Numbered from the stretch's first letter, positions 39,427 to 49,510 are shown. The stretch is 64,000 bases of DNA from Kluyvera sp047971185 (GCF_047971185.1 NZ_JBKDZH010000057.1:1-64000), one strand, 5' to 3'. Numbers and translations are program-made. The notes: generated from the letters alone by a model not told the origin.

Positions 39427-41574
39427 ATGCGTAACACACTGACTCGAGGGTCATTCGTACTCTCCGCCCTGCCGCTGTTTATCGCAGGTGCCGTTTCCGC
39501 TGCCACAGCCCACACAGCTCAACACAAAACCAGCAAAGAAGAGACTCTCGTCGTCACGGCGAACCGCTCGGAAAGTCACCTCTGGGAAAGCCCGGCGACC
39601 ATTCAGGTCATCGATCATCAGACGTTGCAAAATTCCACCAGCACCTCGATTGCTGACGATCTCCAGGATATCCCCGGCGTTGAGGTCACCGATAACGCGC
39701 TGGCCGGGCGCAAGCAGATTCGTATTCGCGGCGAAGCCTCTTCGCGCGTGCTGATACTGATCGACGGTCAGGAGGTCACCTACCAACGCGCCGGCGATAA
39801 CTATGGCGTTGGCCTGCTGATTGACGAGTCGGCGCTGGAGCGTATTGAGGTGGTGAAAGGTCCCTACTCCGTCCTGTACGGCTCACAGGCCATCGGCGGC
39901 GTAGTGAATTTTATCACCAAAAAAAGCGGCGATAAGCCGATCGCTGGCACCGTAAAAGCGGTCTACAACTCCTCTACCGCCGGCTGGGAAGAGTCTGCCG
40001 CTGCCTGGGGCAGCATCGGTCAGTTTGATTACCGCATCAACGGCAGCTACTCCGATCAGGGCGATCGCAAAACGCCGGATGGCCGTCTGCCCAATACCCA
40101 CAACCGCAATAACAGCCAGGCCCTGTGGCTGGGCTACAACCTCGATAACCAGCATGTTGGGCTGTCGCTCGACCGCTACCGGCTCGCTACGCAGACCTAT
40201 TTTGAAGATCCGGACGGTGAGTACGATGCCTTCAGCGTCAAGCTGCCAAAACTGGAACGTGAGAAAGTCGGCCTGTTCTACGACGTGGACGTCAACGGCG
40301 ACTACCTGAAGAAAATCCACATTGACGCCTATCAGCAGACCATTGAGCGCCAGTTTGAGAATGAAGTAAAAACGACGCAGCCTATTCCAAGCCCGATGAT
40401 TCAGGTGCTGACCGTTCATAACCAGACTCAGACCCATGATAAGCAGTACACTCAGGGCATCACGCTGCAGAGCAATTTCTCCCTGCCGGCCAACAATGAA
40501 CTGGTGCTTGGCGCGCAGTATAAGCGCGATCGCGTCTCCCAGACCTCGAACGGTAATACCACGAGCCAATCCGCCACCGGGCTGATCAATACCGCCACCC
40601 AAACCCGTTCCTACTATGAGTCCGAGCAGAGCAATACCTCACTGTTTGCACAGAACGACTGGCGCTTTGCGGATAACTGGACATGGACGCTGGGCGCGCG
40701 CCAGTACTGGCTCTCCTCAAAGCTGACCCGCGGCGATGGTCAGTCCGCGACCGCTGGCGTCATTAGCGATACGTCCATCCCAACCTCATCCACCAACGAC
40801 CGCGAACTGGTCACCTCCACCAGCCTGCGCTACTCCGGCTTCGACAACATTGAGCTGCGTGCCGCCTTCGCCCAGGGCTACGTCTTCCCCACGCTCTCGC
40901 AGCTGTTTATGCAGACGTCAGCGGGCGGCGGAACCACCTACGGCAACCCGGATCTGGAAGCCGAGCACTCCAACAACGTCGAGCTGGGCGCCCGCTATAA
41001 CGGCAACCTGTGGCTGGTGGACGGGGCCGTCTACTACTCGGAAGCGAAAGACTACATTGCCAGTATCGCCTGTTCCGGCCAGTCTCAGTGCAACGGCAAC
41101 ACCTCCTCCTCGCGCGGCGGATATTACTACTACGACAATATCGACCGCGCCAAAACCTGGGGCATGGAGCTGAGCGCGGAGTACAACGGTTGGATCGTTT
41201 CCCCTTACGTCAGCGGCAACCTGATCCGCCGTCAGTACGAAGGCCAGACGCTAAAAACCACCAATACCGGCGAACCCAGCGTCAACGGTCGTATCGGGGT
41301 AAAACACACGCTGATGCTGAATCAGGCCAACGTGACCTCGGATATCTACATCCGTGCGGCTTCCAGCGCCAAAGATGACACCGGCAGCAAAGAAGTCCGC
41401 ACTCCAGGCTGGGCCACGCTAAACCTGGCGGTTAACACCGAATTTGGTGCTGAAGACCAGTATCAGGTCAATCTGGCCCTGAATAACCTCACCGATAAAC
41501 GCTACCGCACGGCGCACGAATCCATTCCTGCGGCGGGCTTTAACGCGGCTATCGGCTTTGCATGGAACTTCTGA
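39427..41574 (+). CDS. TonB-dependent outer membrane receptor, heme/hemoprotein type
   Basis: A 715-residue receptor: signal peptide, TonB box EETLVVTA after it, a plug domain (about 45-160, with IRIRGEASSRVLILIDGQEV and VEVVKGP-type ERIEVVKGPYSVLYGSQAIGG), then a 22-strand barrel ending in NF preceded by aromatic residues. The receptor motifs YVFPTLSQL and YGNPDLEAEHSNN resemble the FRAP/NPDL segments of heme receptors. First gene of a seven-gene heme operon. Start at 39427 is favoured over the adjacent ATG at 39424 by spacing from TAGG. Ligand (heme, hemoglobin) is inferred from operon context. Confidence 0.85.
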   Translation: MRNTLTRGSFVLSALPLFIAGAVSAATAHTAQHKTSKEETLVVTANRSESHLWESPATIQVIDHQTLQNSTSTSIADDLQDIPGVEVTDNALAGRKQIRIRGEASSRVLILIDGQEVTYQRAGDNYGVGLLIDESALERIEVVKGPYSVLYGSQAIGGVVNFITKKSGDKPIAGTVKAVYNSSTAGWEESAAAWGSIGQFDYRINGSYSDQGDRKTPDGRLPNTHNRNNSQALWLGYNLDNQHVGLSLDRYRLATQTYFEDPDGEYDAFSVKLPKLEREKVGLFYDVDVNGDYLKKIHIDAYQQTIERQFENEVKTTQPIPSPMIQVLTVHNQTQTHDKQYTQGITLQSNFSLPANNELVLGAQYKRDRVSQTSNGNTTSQSATGLINTATQTRSYYESEQSNTSLFAQNDWRFADNWTWTLGARQYWLSSKLTRGDGQSATAGVISDTSIPTSSTNDRELVTSTSLRYSGFDNIELRAAFAQGYVFPTLSQLFMQTSAGGGTTYGNPDLEAEHSNNVELGARYNGNLWLVDGAVYYSEAKDYIASIACSGQSQCNGNTSSSRGGYYYYDNIDRAKTWGMELSAEYNGWIVSPYVSGNLIRRQYEGQTLKTTNTGEPSVNGRIGVKHTLMLNQANVTSDIYIRAASSAKDDTGSKEVRTPGWATLNLAVNTEFGAEDQYQVNLALNNLTDKRYRTAHESIPAAGFNAAIGFAWNF

Positions 41575-42401
41575 TGATAAAAAAACTGGCGATTGGACTC
41601 CTGGCGCTCACCTGCGCGCTAAGCACGCAGGCCGCCGAGCGCATTGTGGTGGCGGGCGGCTCGCTCACCGAACTGATTTATGCCATGGGCGCGGGTAGCA
41701 GCGTGGTTGGGGTGGATGAAACCACCTCTTATCCCCCGGAAACCGCCGCGCTGCCGCACATTGGCTACTGGAAGCAGCTCAGCAGCGAAGGCATTTTGTC
41801 GCTGCGCCCGAGCCGTTTTATTACCTGGCAGGACGCGGGGCCGCAGCTGGTGTTAGAGCAGCTGCGCTCGCAGAAGGTTGACGTTGTCACCCTGCCCCGC
41901 GTGCCGGCCACCGTCGACCAGATGTACGCCAACATCCACGCGCTCGCGAAAACGCTGGGCGTAGAGGACCAGGGGAATGCGCTGGTTGACGATATCCGTC
42001 AGCGTCTGGAGAAGGTGGCGCAGAGCAGCGCCAGCAAACCGGCGCCGGTGAAAGCGCTGTTTATCCTCAGCGCGGGCGGCAGCGCGCCGCAGGTGGCGGG
42101 CCAGGGTAGCGTCGCCGACGCCATTATGACGCTCGCGGGCGCACAAAACGTGGCGCAGCACCCGCAATATCGCAGCTACAGCGCCGAGGCGCTGATTGCC
42201 GCCAATCCGCAGGTAATAGTCGTCACCTCACAGATGGTGGAAGGCGACATCAACCGCCTGAGCACCATCGCCGGCATTACCCGCACCGCGGCGTGGAAAA
42301 ACAAGCGGATCGTCATTCTCGATCAGGCGCTGATCCTGGGGATGGGGCCGCGCGTCGCCGACGCCGTTGAAACGCTGCACCGCCAGTTCTGGCCAAACTA
42401 A
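41574..42401 (+). CDS. hmuT: Heme ABC transporter periplasmic binding protein (HmuT/ChuT)
   Basis: A 275-residue periplasmic protein with signal peptide (LLALTCALSTQA) and the class III binding-protein fold (ERIVVAGGSLTELIYAMGAGSSVVGVD), with the heme-ligand tyrosine region TSYPPE. Passes heme from the receptor to HmuUV. The ATG overlaps the receptor stop (TGATG), so the genes are coupled. Confidence 0.92.
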   Translation: MIKKLAIGLLALTCALSTQAAERIVVAGGSLTELIYAMGAGSSVVGVDETTSYPPETAALPHIGYWKQLSSEGILSLRPSRFITWQDAGPQLVLEQLRSQKVDVVTLPRVPATVDQMYANIHALAKTLGVEDQGNALVDDIRQRLEKVAQSSASKPAPVKALFILSAGGSAPQVAGQGSVADAIMTLAGAQNVAQHPQYRSYSAEALIAANPQVIVVTSQMVEGDINRLSTIAGITRTAAWKNKRIVILDQALILGMGPRVADAVETLHRQFWPN

Positions 42402-42421
42402 AGGACGTTGAAATACCCGTT

Positions 42422-43762
42422 ATGCTGAATACGACAAACGAGCTGGATCTCACCCCGCATTTTGCGCTGGAGGGCGGTCAGCCCTTCAAAGACCGCCGGG
42501 CCACCATGCCCTGGCGTGGCGCTATCCCCATTGCTAAAGAGCAGCTGGCGCACACCTGGCTGGAGGTGCTAAGCCACGCCACGCCGCCGCGTAAGCGCCT
42601 GCTGTATCTGCATATTCCGTTTTGCGCCACCCACTGCACCTTCTGCGGTTTTTATCAGAACCGCTATGAAGAAGATCGCTGCGCGCGCTACACCGATGCG
42701 CTGCTGCGCGAAATCGAGATGGAAGCCGACAGCGTGCTGCATCAGTCCGCGCCGATCCACGCGGTCTACTTTGGCGGCGGTACGCCGTCCGCACTCTCGG
42801 CGGGCGACCTGGCGCGTATTATCACCGCCCTGCGCGCGCGCCTGCCGCTGGCGCCGGACTGTGAAATCACCATTGAAGGACGGGTGCTGAACTTCGACGA
42901 CGCGCGCATCGACGCCTGTCTGGACGCGGGGGCCAACCGTTTTTCTATCGGTATTCAGTCATTTAACAGCAAAATTCGTAAAAAAATGGCCCGCACCTCC
43001 GACGGCCCTACGGCCATCACTTTTATGGAAGGGCTGGTGCGCCGCGATCGTGCGGCGGTGGTCTGCGACCTGCTGTTTGGCCTGCCGGGGCAGGACGCCA
43101 GGCTGTGGGGCGAAGACCTGGCGATCGCCCGCGATATCGGGCTGGACGGCGTCGACCTCTATGCCCTCAACCTACTGCCGAACACCCCGCTCGGCAAGGC
43201 CGTCGAAAATGGCCGTACGCAGGTACCGCAACCCGCGGAACGTCGCGATCTCTACCTTCAGGGCTGTGATTTTATGGACCAGGCGGGCTGGCGCTGCATC
43301 AGCAACAGCCACTGGGCGCGCACTACCCGCGAACGCAACCTCTATAACCTGCTGATTAAGCAAGGCGCCGACTGCCTGGCGCTGGGGTCCGGTGCCGGCG
43401 GCTCGGTAAACGGCTATTCGTGGATGGTGGAACGCGACCTGAATCGTTGGCATGAATCGATCGCCGCGGGCAAAAAGCCGCTGATGATGATGATGCGCAC
43501 CGCCGATCGCGGCTTCCAATGGCGTCATACGCTGCAGTCCGGCGTGGAAACCGCCCGTGTACCGCTAGATGCGCTCACGCCGCACGCCGCGCGCCTTGCC
43601 CCGCTGCTGGCGCAATGGCACCGCGCCGGGCTCACCCGCGATGCGTCCACCTGCCTGCGCCTGACCAACGAAGGACGCTTCTGGGCAAGCAACATTTTAC
43701 AGTCTCTTGATGAGTTAATTCAGGAGCTTAACGCACCGCGCATTGCGGTAGAAACCCCATAA
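42422..43762 (+). CDS. hutW: Heme anaerobic degradation radical SAM methyltransferase (ChuW/HutW)
   Basis: A 446-residue radical SAM enzyme that opens the heme ring without oxygen, giving anaerobilin and releasing iron. The iron-sulfur motif is C68xxxC72xxC75 in HIPFCATHCTFCGFYQNRY, followed by the glycine-rich YFGGGTPSAL and GIQSFNSKIRKKM typical of the HemN/HutW group. Located in the order T-W-X-Y-U-V seen in the E. coli O157 chu locus. Confidence 0.93.
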   Translation: MLNTTNELDLTPHFALEGGQPFKDRRATMPWRGAIPIAKEQLAHTWLEVLSHATPPRKRLLYLHIPFCATHCTFCGFYQNRYEEDRCARYTDALLREIEMEADSVLHQSAPIHAVYFGGGTPSALSAGDLARIITALRARLPLAPDCEITIEGRVLNFDDARIDACLDAGANRFSIGIQSFNSKIRKKMARTSDGPTAITFMEGLVRRDRAAVVCDLLFGLPGQDARLWGEDLAIARDIGLDGVDLYALNLLPNTPLGKAVENGRTQVPQPAERRDLYLQGCDFMDQAGWRCISNSHWARTTRERNLYNLLIKQGADCLALGSGAGGSVNGYSWMVERDLNRWHESIAAGKKPLMMMMRTADRGFQWRHTLQSGVETARVPLDALTPHAARLAPLLAQWHRAGLTRDASTCLRLTNEGRFWASNILQSLDELIQELNAPRIAVETP

Positions 43763-43774
43763 CAGGAGTTAATG

Positions 43775-44269
43775 ATGAGCAATATCTCACTGCAGGACTT
43801 TTTAAAAACCGAGCCTGACGGCACCCTGGAAGCCATCGCCGGGCAATACAACACCACCCTGCTGGAGGTAGTGAAAAACGTGCCGTCGCATACCCTGGTC
43901 ACCGGCGACAAGTTTGACACCGTCTGGGATACCGTCTGTGAATGGGGCAAAGTCACCACGCTGGTTCATACCGCCGACGTTATTCTGGAATTTACCGGCG
44001 AGCTGCCGTCCGGCTTCCACCGCCACGGCTACTTTAACCTGCGCGGTAAAAAAGGCATGACCGGCCACATCAAGGCCGAAAACTGCACCCATATTGCCCT
44101 CGTTGAGCGCAAATTCATGGCCATGGACACCGCCTCCATTCTGTTCTTCAACGCGGCGGGCAGCGCGATGTTCAAAATTTTCCTCGGCCGTGACGACCAC
44201 CGCCAACTGCTGAGCGAACAGGTTGACGCCTTCCGCACCCTGGCCGCTGCGCTGAAAGGGGAAGCCTGA
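43775..44269 (+). CDS. hutX: Heme utilization protein HutX/ChuX
   Basis: A 164-residue cytoplasmic heme-binding or heme-trafficking protein, nearly identical to ChuX (DTVWDTVCEWGKVTTLVHTADVILEF, GELPSGFHRHGYFNLRGKKG). CAGGAGTTA precedes the ATG pair; 43775 gives the better spacing and the family length. Stop overlaps the next start. Confidence 0.94.
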   Translation: MSNISLQDFLKTEPDGTLEAIAGQYNTTLLEVVKNVPSHTLVTGDKFDTVWDTVCEWGKVTTLVHTADVILEFTGELPSGFHRHGYFNLRGKKGMTGHIKAENCTHIALVERKFMAMDTASILFFNAAGSAMFKIFLGRDDHRQLLSEQVDAFRTLAAALKGEA

Positions 44270-44892
44270 TGAGCCCATGGCTGATTTTCGGCGCGGGCGG
44301 CAAGGGCGTTGGCGCGCTGACGGTTGAGCGCGCGCTGGCGGAAAAGCGCCCGGTGGTCGCGCTGGTGCGCAAGCCAGAAGCCGCGCTTCGCCTGGAAGCC
44401 AGGGGCGTTCAGGTGGTGATCGGCGACGCCTGCTATGCCGAACGCGTGGCGCTGGCCTGCCAGGCGGCGGGCCCGACGGCAACGGTCATTTCCTCGATGG
44501 GCGGCGCGCAAGACTATCTGGCGCACCGCACGGTGATTGATGAGGCGGAAAAAGCGGGTATTCGCCGCATGATCCTCGTCTCATCGCTGGGCTGCGGCGA
44601 CAGCTGGCCGTACCTTTCCGATCGCGCCAAAGCGGCGTTTGGTCAGGCGGTAAGGGAGAAAACCCTGGCGGAAAGCTGGCTGCAAACCAGCGCACTTGAT
44701 TATGCCATTTTGCGTCCCGGCGGGCTGCTGAGCGGCGAGGCTACCGGCAACGCGCAGCGCTTCCAGCAGCAGGAAGTGCACGGTTTTGTGCAGCGTGCCG
44801 ACGTTGCCGCGCACATTCAGGCGCTGGCCGCCAAGCCAGCGCTGGGCCATCAGGTCTACAGCCTGGTTGAGCCGGGCCTCAAACCGGCTTAA
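44269..44892 (+). CDS. chuY: NAD(P)-binding protein, ChuY-like (anaerobilin reductase)
   Basis: A 207-residue Rossmann-fold protein with GAGGKGVGALTVERAL and the SDR-like atypical blocks VISSMGGAQDYLAHRTVIDEAEKAGIRRMILVSSLG and DYAILRPGGL. ChuY reduces anaerobilin, the product of the radical SAM step. Starts on the last base of the hutX stop, so coupled. Confidence 0.85.
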   Translation: MSPWLIFGAGGKGVGALTVERALAEKRPVVALVRKPEAALRLEARGVQVVIGDACYAERVALACQAAGPTATVISSMGGAQDYLAHRTVIDEAEKAGIRRMILVSSLGCGDSWPYLSDRAKAAFGQAVREKTLAESWLQTSALDYAILRPGGLLSGEATGNAQRFQQQEVHGFVQRADVAAHIQALAAKPALGHQVYSLVEPGLKPA

Positions 44893-44943
44893 TCCCTTCG
44901 CGGCGCTGCCCGTCAGCGCCGCAATGATGTTATGGAGATTCGC

Positions 44944-45936
44944 GTGTTTAAGGATTCACTCTCTTCCTTCAGCGTTTTTATCGGCCTGCTGCTGATGCTG
45001 GCGACCCTCGTGCTGGTCGGCGCCAGCCAGGGGGCGCTAAAAATAACCCTGGCTTCCCTGCTGGATGAACAGTATCGCGATATCTGGCTCAATATTCGCC
45101 TGCCGCGCGTGCTGCTGGCGGTGCTAGTCGGCGGCGCGCTGGCGACGGCGGGGGTGATTATGCAGGGGCTGTTTCGCAACCCGATGGCCGACCCCGGCCT
45201 GCTCGGCGTCAGCAGCGGCTCGGCGCTGATGGTCGGCGTGGCGATTATCTTCCCGATCTCGTTACCGGCGGTGGTGATGCTGTACGAGCAGATGATCTTC
45301 GCCGTCGCCGGGAGTCTGGTGGTCTGCGCGGTTATTTTCCTGATTAGCCTGCGCCACATTCACGGCGGCATGATGCAGCTGCTGCTGGCCGGTATCGCCA
45401 TCAACGCGCTGTGCGGCGCGGCGATTGGCGTACTGAGCTACGTTGGCGATGAACAGCAGCTACGCCAGCTGACCCTGTGGATGATGGGCAGCCTCGGGCA
45501 GGCACAGTGGCCAACGCTGCTGGTCGCCGCCTCGTTTGCCCTCCCGGCGATGGTGGCCACTGGCTGGCTGGCCACCACCCTCAATCTGCTCCAGCTGGGC
45601 GACGAAGAGGCGCACTACCTCGGCGTGAACGTGAAGCGTCAGCGCCAGCTGCTGCTTTTACTCAGCTCGCTGCTGGTCGGCGCCGCCGTCTCGGTCAGCG
45701 GCGTTATCGGCTTTATTGGCCTGGTGATCCCCCATCTGATTCGCATGACTATCGGCGCCGATCACCGCTGGCTGATCCCCTGCTCAACCCTCGCCGGTGC
45801 CTGCCTGCTGCTGGTGGCCGATACGCTGGCCCGCACGCTGGTACAGCCTGCTGAAATGCCGGTTGGTCTGCTAACCAGCCTGATTGGCGGGCCGTACTTT
45901 TTATGGCTAATCCTGCGCACCCGGAGAGCACTATGA
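44944..45936 (+). CDS. hmuU: Heme ABC transporter permease HmuU/ChuU
   Basis: A 330-residue FecCD-family permease with about ten helices; the LRLPRVLLAVLVGGALATAGVIMQGLFRNPMADPGLLGVSSGSAL segment and GFIGLVIPHLIRM loop that contacts the ATPase are clear. I prefer the GTG at 44944, which has ATGGAGATTCGC upstream; the ATG at 44932 would add four residues. Confidence 0.9.
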   Translation: MFKDSLSSFSVFIGLLLMLATLVLVGASQGALKITLASLLDEQYRDIWLNIRLPRVLLAVLVGGALATAGVIMQGLFRNPMADPGLLGVSSGSALMVGVAIIFPISLPAVVMLYEQMIFAVAGSLVVCAVIFLISLRHIHGGMMQLLLAGIAINALCGAAIGVLSYVGDEQQLRQLTLWMMGSLGQAQWPTLLVAASFALPAMVATGWLATTLNLLQLGDEEAHYLGVNVKRQRQLLLLLSSLLVGAAVSVSGVIGFIGLVIPHLIRMTIGADHRWLIPCSTLAGACLLLVADTLARTLVQPAEMPVGLLTSLIGGPYFLWLILRTRRAL

Positions 45937-46700
45937 TTAACGCCCAGAACCTGACCTACAGCCTTAACGGGCGTCGCCTGACCAATAACGTTTCGCTGAC
46001 GCTGCCCGGCGGCGAAATCGTGGCGATTCTGGGGCCTAACGGCGCGGGCAAATCGACGTTGCTGCGCCAGCTTACCGGCTATCTGCAACCGGACAGCGGC
46101 CGCTGTTCGCTGTTCGGGCGGCCGTTAACCGACTGGCCAACGGCAGAGCTGGCGAAGACGCGCGCGGTCATGCGCCAGAACAGCCACATGGCGTTTCCGT
46201 TCAGCGTGATGGAAGTGATTCGCATGGGCCGCCACCCGCACCGCACCCGTAACCCGCGCGATGAGAGCGAGCAGATTATGGCGTTGTGCGGCTGTCGCGA
46301 GCTGGCGTCGCGCGACTACCGCCACCTCTCCGGCGGCGAGCAGCAACGGGTACAGCTGGCGCGGCTGTTAGTCCAGCTCTGGGAACCGGAACCGTCGCCC
46401 AAATGGCTGTTTCTGGATGAGCCGACCTCGGCGCTGGATATTCATCACCAGCAGCATTTGTTCCGCCTGCTGCGCCAGCTGGTAGAGGAGCGTCAGTTTA
46501 ATGTCTGCTGCGTGTTGCACGACCTCAACCTGGCCGCGCGCTACGCCGACCGCATTATCCTGCTGGAAAAGGGACAGGTGGTGGATAACGGCGCGCCGCA
46601 GGAGGTGCTGACCGAATCGGCGCTGCGCAACCTTTACCAGGCGGAGATTTCCGTCGCGCATGCTGATGATGACGCGCCGCTGATCGTCCTCGACAGATAG
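45933..46700 (+). CDS. hmuV: Heme ABC transporter ATP-binding protein HmuV
   Basis: A 255-residue ATPase: Walker A GPNGAGKST, signature LSGGEQQRVQ, Walker B WLFLDEPTSAL, and the H-loop LHDLNLAA. Its ATG overlaps the hmuU stop (ATGA) with CCGGAGAG upstream. Last gene of the operon; no strong terminator is visible before the convergent sugar transporter operon. Confidence 0.95.
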   Translation: MINAQNLTYSLNGRRLTNNVSLTLPGGEIVAILGPNGAGKSTLLRQLTGYLQPDSGRCSLFGRPLTDWPTAELAKTRAVMRQNSHMAFPFSVMEVIRMGRHPHRTRNPRDESEQIMALCGCRELASRDYRHLSGGEQQRVQLARLLVQLWEPEPSPKWLFLDEPTSALDIHHQQHLFRLLRQLVEERQFNVCCVLHDLNLAARYADRIILLEKGQVVDNGAPQEVLTESALRNLYQAEISVAHADDDAPLIVLDR

Positions 46701-46718
46701 CCGTGTACCGGGCCGAAT

Positions 46719-47798
46719 TCAGTTAATGCGCTGCTCGTCCTCGCCAAAGACCAGCACGTCGCGGCTGGAAAAGTGCGCGCGGTACTCCGCGCCCACCACC
46801 AGATCGCGGCCGTGTCGAGTCTCAATCGTCAACGTGCCGCCCTGCGCGCCGCGGGCGTAGGCAAAGGTTTCGCTGCCCAGCTGTTCCAGCAGGTCAATGG
46901 TCACCGTCAACGCACCGTCGCCGCTTTCGCGGAACTGCTTGGGCCGAATCCCCAGTTTCACCCGGCTGCCCGGGGCCACCGCGCGGCGAATCGGCACCTC
47001 CAGCAGCGCGTCGTCAAACTCCGGTAAACGCACGCGGATCCCCTGCTCGTTCTGCCACACCACAATCGCGTTGATAAAATTCATCCGCGGCGAGCCGATA
47101 AACCCGGCGACAAACAGGTTCGCCGGGTTGTCGTAGAGCTCGAGCGGCGAGCCTATCTGCTCAATGACGCCGGCGCGCAGCACCACGATTTTGTCCGCCA
47201 GCGTCATCGCTTCGACCTGATCGTGGGTCACGTACACGGTGGTGCTTTTCAGCTCCCGGTGCAGGCGCGCGATTTCGATACGCATCTGCACGCGCAGCTC
47301 CGCGTCCAGGTTAGAGAGCGGTTCATCGAACAAAAACACCTTCGGATCGCGGACAATAGCCCGTCCAATGGCCACGCGCTGGCGCTGGCCGCCGGAGAGC
47401 GCTTTCGGCTTGCGCGTGAGCAGATGCTCCAGCTCCAGCGCTTTCGCCGCCGCCATCACCTTGCGTTCAATCACCTCTTTCGCCACACCCGCGTGCTTGA
47501 GAGCAAACGCCATGTTGTCGCGCACGGTCATGTGCGGATACAGCGCGTAGGTCTGAAACACCATCGCGATGCCGCGCTGGGAAGGTTCCGCGTCGTTCAT
47601 ACGCACGCCGTCGATGGTCAATTCGCCCGCGCTGAGATCCTCCAGCCCGGAGATCATCCGCAACAGCGTCGATTTCCCGCAGCCCGACGGGCCAACGAAA
47701 ACCACAAACTCGCCGTCGTTGATGGTCAGATCCACGCCCTTAATGATGTCGATTTTTCCAAACGACTTTTTTACCCCGGCCAGTCTGACTTCAGCCAT
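46719..47798 (-). CDS. Carbohydrate ABC transporter ATP-binding protein (MalK/UgpC type)
   Basis: A 359-residue ATPase: Walker A GPSGCGKST, signature LSGGQRQRVAIGRA, Walker B VFLFDEPLSNLDAELR, and a C-terminal TOBE/OB regulatory domain. It resembles MalK/UgpC/MsmX. Last gene of a binding protein - permease - permease - ATPase operon. Confidence 0.92.
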   Translation of the reverse strand: MAEVRLAGVKKSFGKIDIIKGVDLTINDGEFVVFVGPSGCGKSTLLRMISGLEDLSAGELTIDGVRMNDAEPSQRGIAMVFQTYALYPHMTVRDNMAFALKHAGVAKEVIERKVMAAAKALELEHLLTRKPKALSGGQRQRVAIGRAIVRDPKVFLFDEPLSNLDAELRVQMRIEIARLHRELKSTTVYVTHDQVEAMTLADKIVVLRAGVIEQIGSPLELYDNPANLFVAGFIGSPRMNFINAIVVWQNEQGIRVRLPEFDDALLEVPIRRAVAPGSRVKLGIRPKQFRESGDGALTVTIDLLEQLGSETFAYARGAQGGTLTIETRHGRDLVVGAEYRAHFSSRDVLVFGEDEQRIN

Positions 47799-47813
47799 GA
47801 CTCACTCCTTGCA

Positions 47814-48629
47814 TTATTTCACCGACCCCAACATGCCCTGCACGAACTGTTTTTGCATGGCGAAGAACACCACCAGCGTCGGCAGCGTGGCCAGAATCGC
47901 CGCCAGCATAATGACGCCAAAATCCGGCACATAGGCAGAGCCCAGCGACGAGAGGGCCAGCGTGAATGTTTTTTGTTCATTGGATTGCAGGATTATTAAT
48001 GGCCATAGATAGCTATTCCAGGCGGTCATAAACGCAATAATAAAGGCCGCCGCATAGGTCGAACGCATCACCGGCACGTAGACAAACAGAAAAATTTTCC
48101 ACTCTTTCAGGCCGTCCACTCGCGCGGCATCACGCAGATCGGCGGGAAAAGCTTTCGAGCTTTGGCGGAAATAGAAGATCAGATACACCGATGCTATGGT
48201 CGGCAGGATCACCGCCATATGCGTATCCACCAGATCGAAAGTCGCCATCAGAATAAACAGCGGGATCATCATCGCGGCAAAGGGGATCATCATGGTCAAC
48301 AGCAGCCCCTGATAGATCCGCTCCTTAAACGCCGATCGGAACATCTCAAAGCCGTAGCCCGCCATCGAGGAAACCAGCAGAGTCAGCAGCGTGCCGACGA
48401 TGGCAATTTTGCCGGTATTCCAGAACAGTTGCCCAACGTCAAAGGTCTGGCTGAATTTAACGTAGTTATCCAGCAGCGCCGTGCCAAAGAACAGCCGGCC
48501 CTTCACAATATCTACGCTCTCATTGGTGGCGCCAATCGCCATCCAGATAAACGGGAAAATAGAGATAAAAGCGGTAATGGCGAGCAGGCAATAAGTCACC
48601 GCCATTCTCAGCGTGCGCAGGCGAATCAT
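47814..48629 (-). CDS. Sugar ABC transporter permease (MalG type)
   Basis: A 271-residue inner membrane permease with six helices and the EAA loop DAARVDGLKEWKIFLFVYVPVM. Start overlaps the stop of the upstream permease by 4 bp. Forms the channel with the next gene. Confidence 0.92.
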   Translation of the reverse strand: MIRLRTLRMAVTYCLLAITAFISIFPFIWMAIGATNESVDIVKGRLFFGTALLDNYVKFSQTFDVGQLFWNTGKIAIVGTLLTLLVSSMAGYGFEMFRSAFKERIYQGLLLTMMIPFAAMMIPLFILMATFDLVDTHMAVILPTIASVYLIFYFRQSSKAFPADLRDAARVDGLKEWKIFLFVYVPVMRSTYAAAFIIAFMTAWNSYLWPLIILQSNEQKTFTLALSSLGSAYVPDFGVIMLAAILATLPTLVVFFAMQKQFVQGMLGSVK

Positions 48630-49510
48630 ACGTTACGCTCCCGGGCGAGCCAGAACTGAATGACCGCCAGAATCGCGACCATAAAGACGATGAAATAAGA
48701 AACCGTGGTGGCGTAACCAAAGTTAGGCATAAATTTAAACGACAAATTATAAATATACATCGACAGCGTCAGGGTACTGTCCGCCGGGCCGCCAAGGGTA
48801 ATATTCATCGGCTCGTCGAAAAGCTGGAGCGTACCAATGGTAGAAGTCACCGTGGTAAACAGAATAACCGGCTTAAGCATCGGAATGGTGATCGAGAAAA
48901 ACTGCTTCGTTGGTGAAATACCGTCGATACGGGCCGCTTCGTAGATCGATTTATCGATATTTTGCAGCGCCGCCAGATAGAAGATCATGTTATATCCGGT
49001 CCATCGCCAGGTAATAGCGACAATAATCACTACCTTTGCCCAGAAAGGATCCGTCAGCCACGCAATGGGTTCATCCATGACGCCCATGCCAACCAGCAAA
49101 TGGTTAACCACGCCATCGTAGGAAAACATACTTTTGAACAGCACCGAATAGGCCACCAGCGAGGTTACACAGGGCAGAAATATCGCCGTGCGCCAGAAAC
49201 CACGCGCGCGTAATCCCGGCATATTCAGCGCCGAAGCCAGTACTAATGCCAGCAATATCATGATTGGCACCTGCACAATCAGGAAGATCAGGGTATTACT
49301 GAGCGCTTTATGAAAGACCGGATCGTAGGTCAGGCGGAGAAAATTGCCGAGGCCGACAAATTTCATCATCGCCCCCTGGCCGGAGTGAAACGAGAACCAC
49401 AGCGACTTCACCACCGGGTAGAGAATAAACGCCGCCACTAATAGCAACGCGGGCAGGACAAATCCCCAGCTATTAATCGAGAAGGCGCGCTTCGCTCGCA
49501 AGTTGGTCAT
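48626..49510 (-). CDS. Sugar ABC transporter permease (MalF type)
   Basis: A 294-residue permease with six helices and the EAA loop EAARIDGISPTKQFFSITIPML. The ATG at 49510 (MTNLRAK) has GAGGTGCTGTCG upstream. Partner of the MalG-type permease. Confidence 0.92.
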   Translation of the reverse strand: MTNLRAKRAFSINSWGFVLPALLLVAAFILYPVVKSLWFSFHSGQGAMMKFVGLGNFLRLTYDPVFHKALSNTLIFLIVQVPIMILLALVLASALNMPGLRARGFWRTAIFLPCVTSLVAYSVLFKSMFSYDGVVNHLLVGMGVMDEPIAWLTDPFWAKVVIIVAITWRWTGYNMIFYLAALQNIDKSIYEAARIDGISPTKQFFSITIPMLKPVILFTTVTSTIGTLQLFDEPMNITLGGPADSTLTLSMYIYNLSFKFMPNFGYATTVSYFIVFMVAILAVIQFWLARERNV

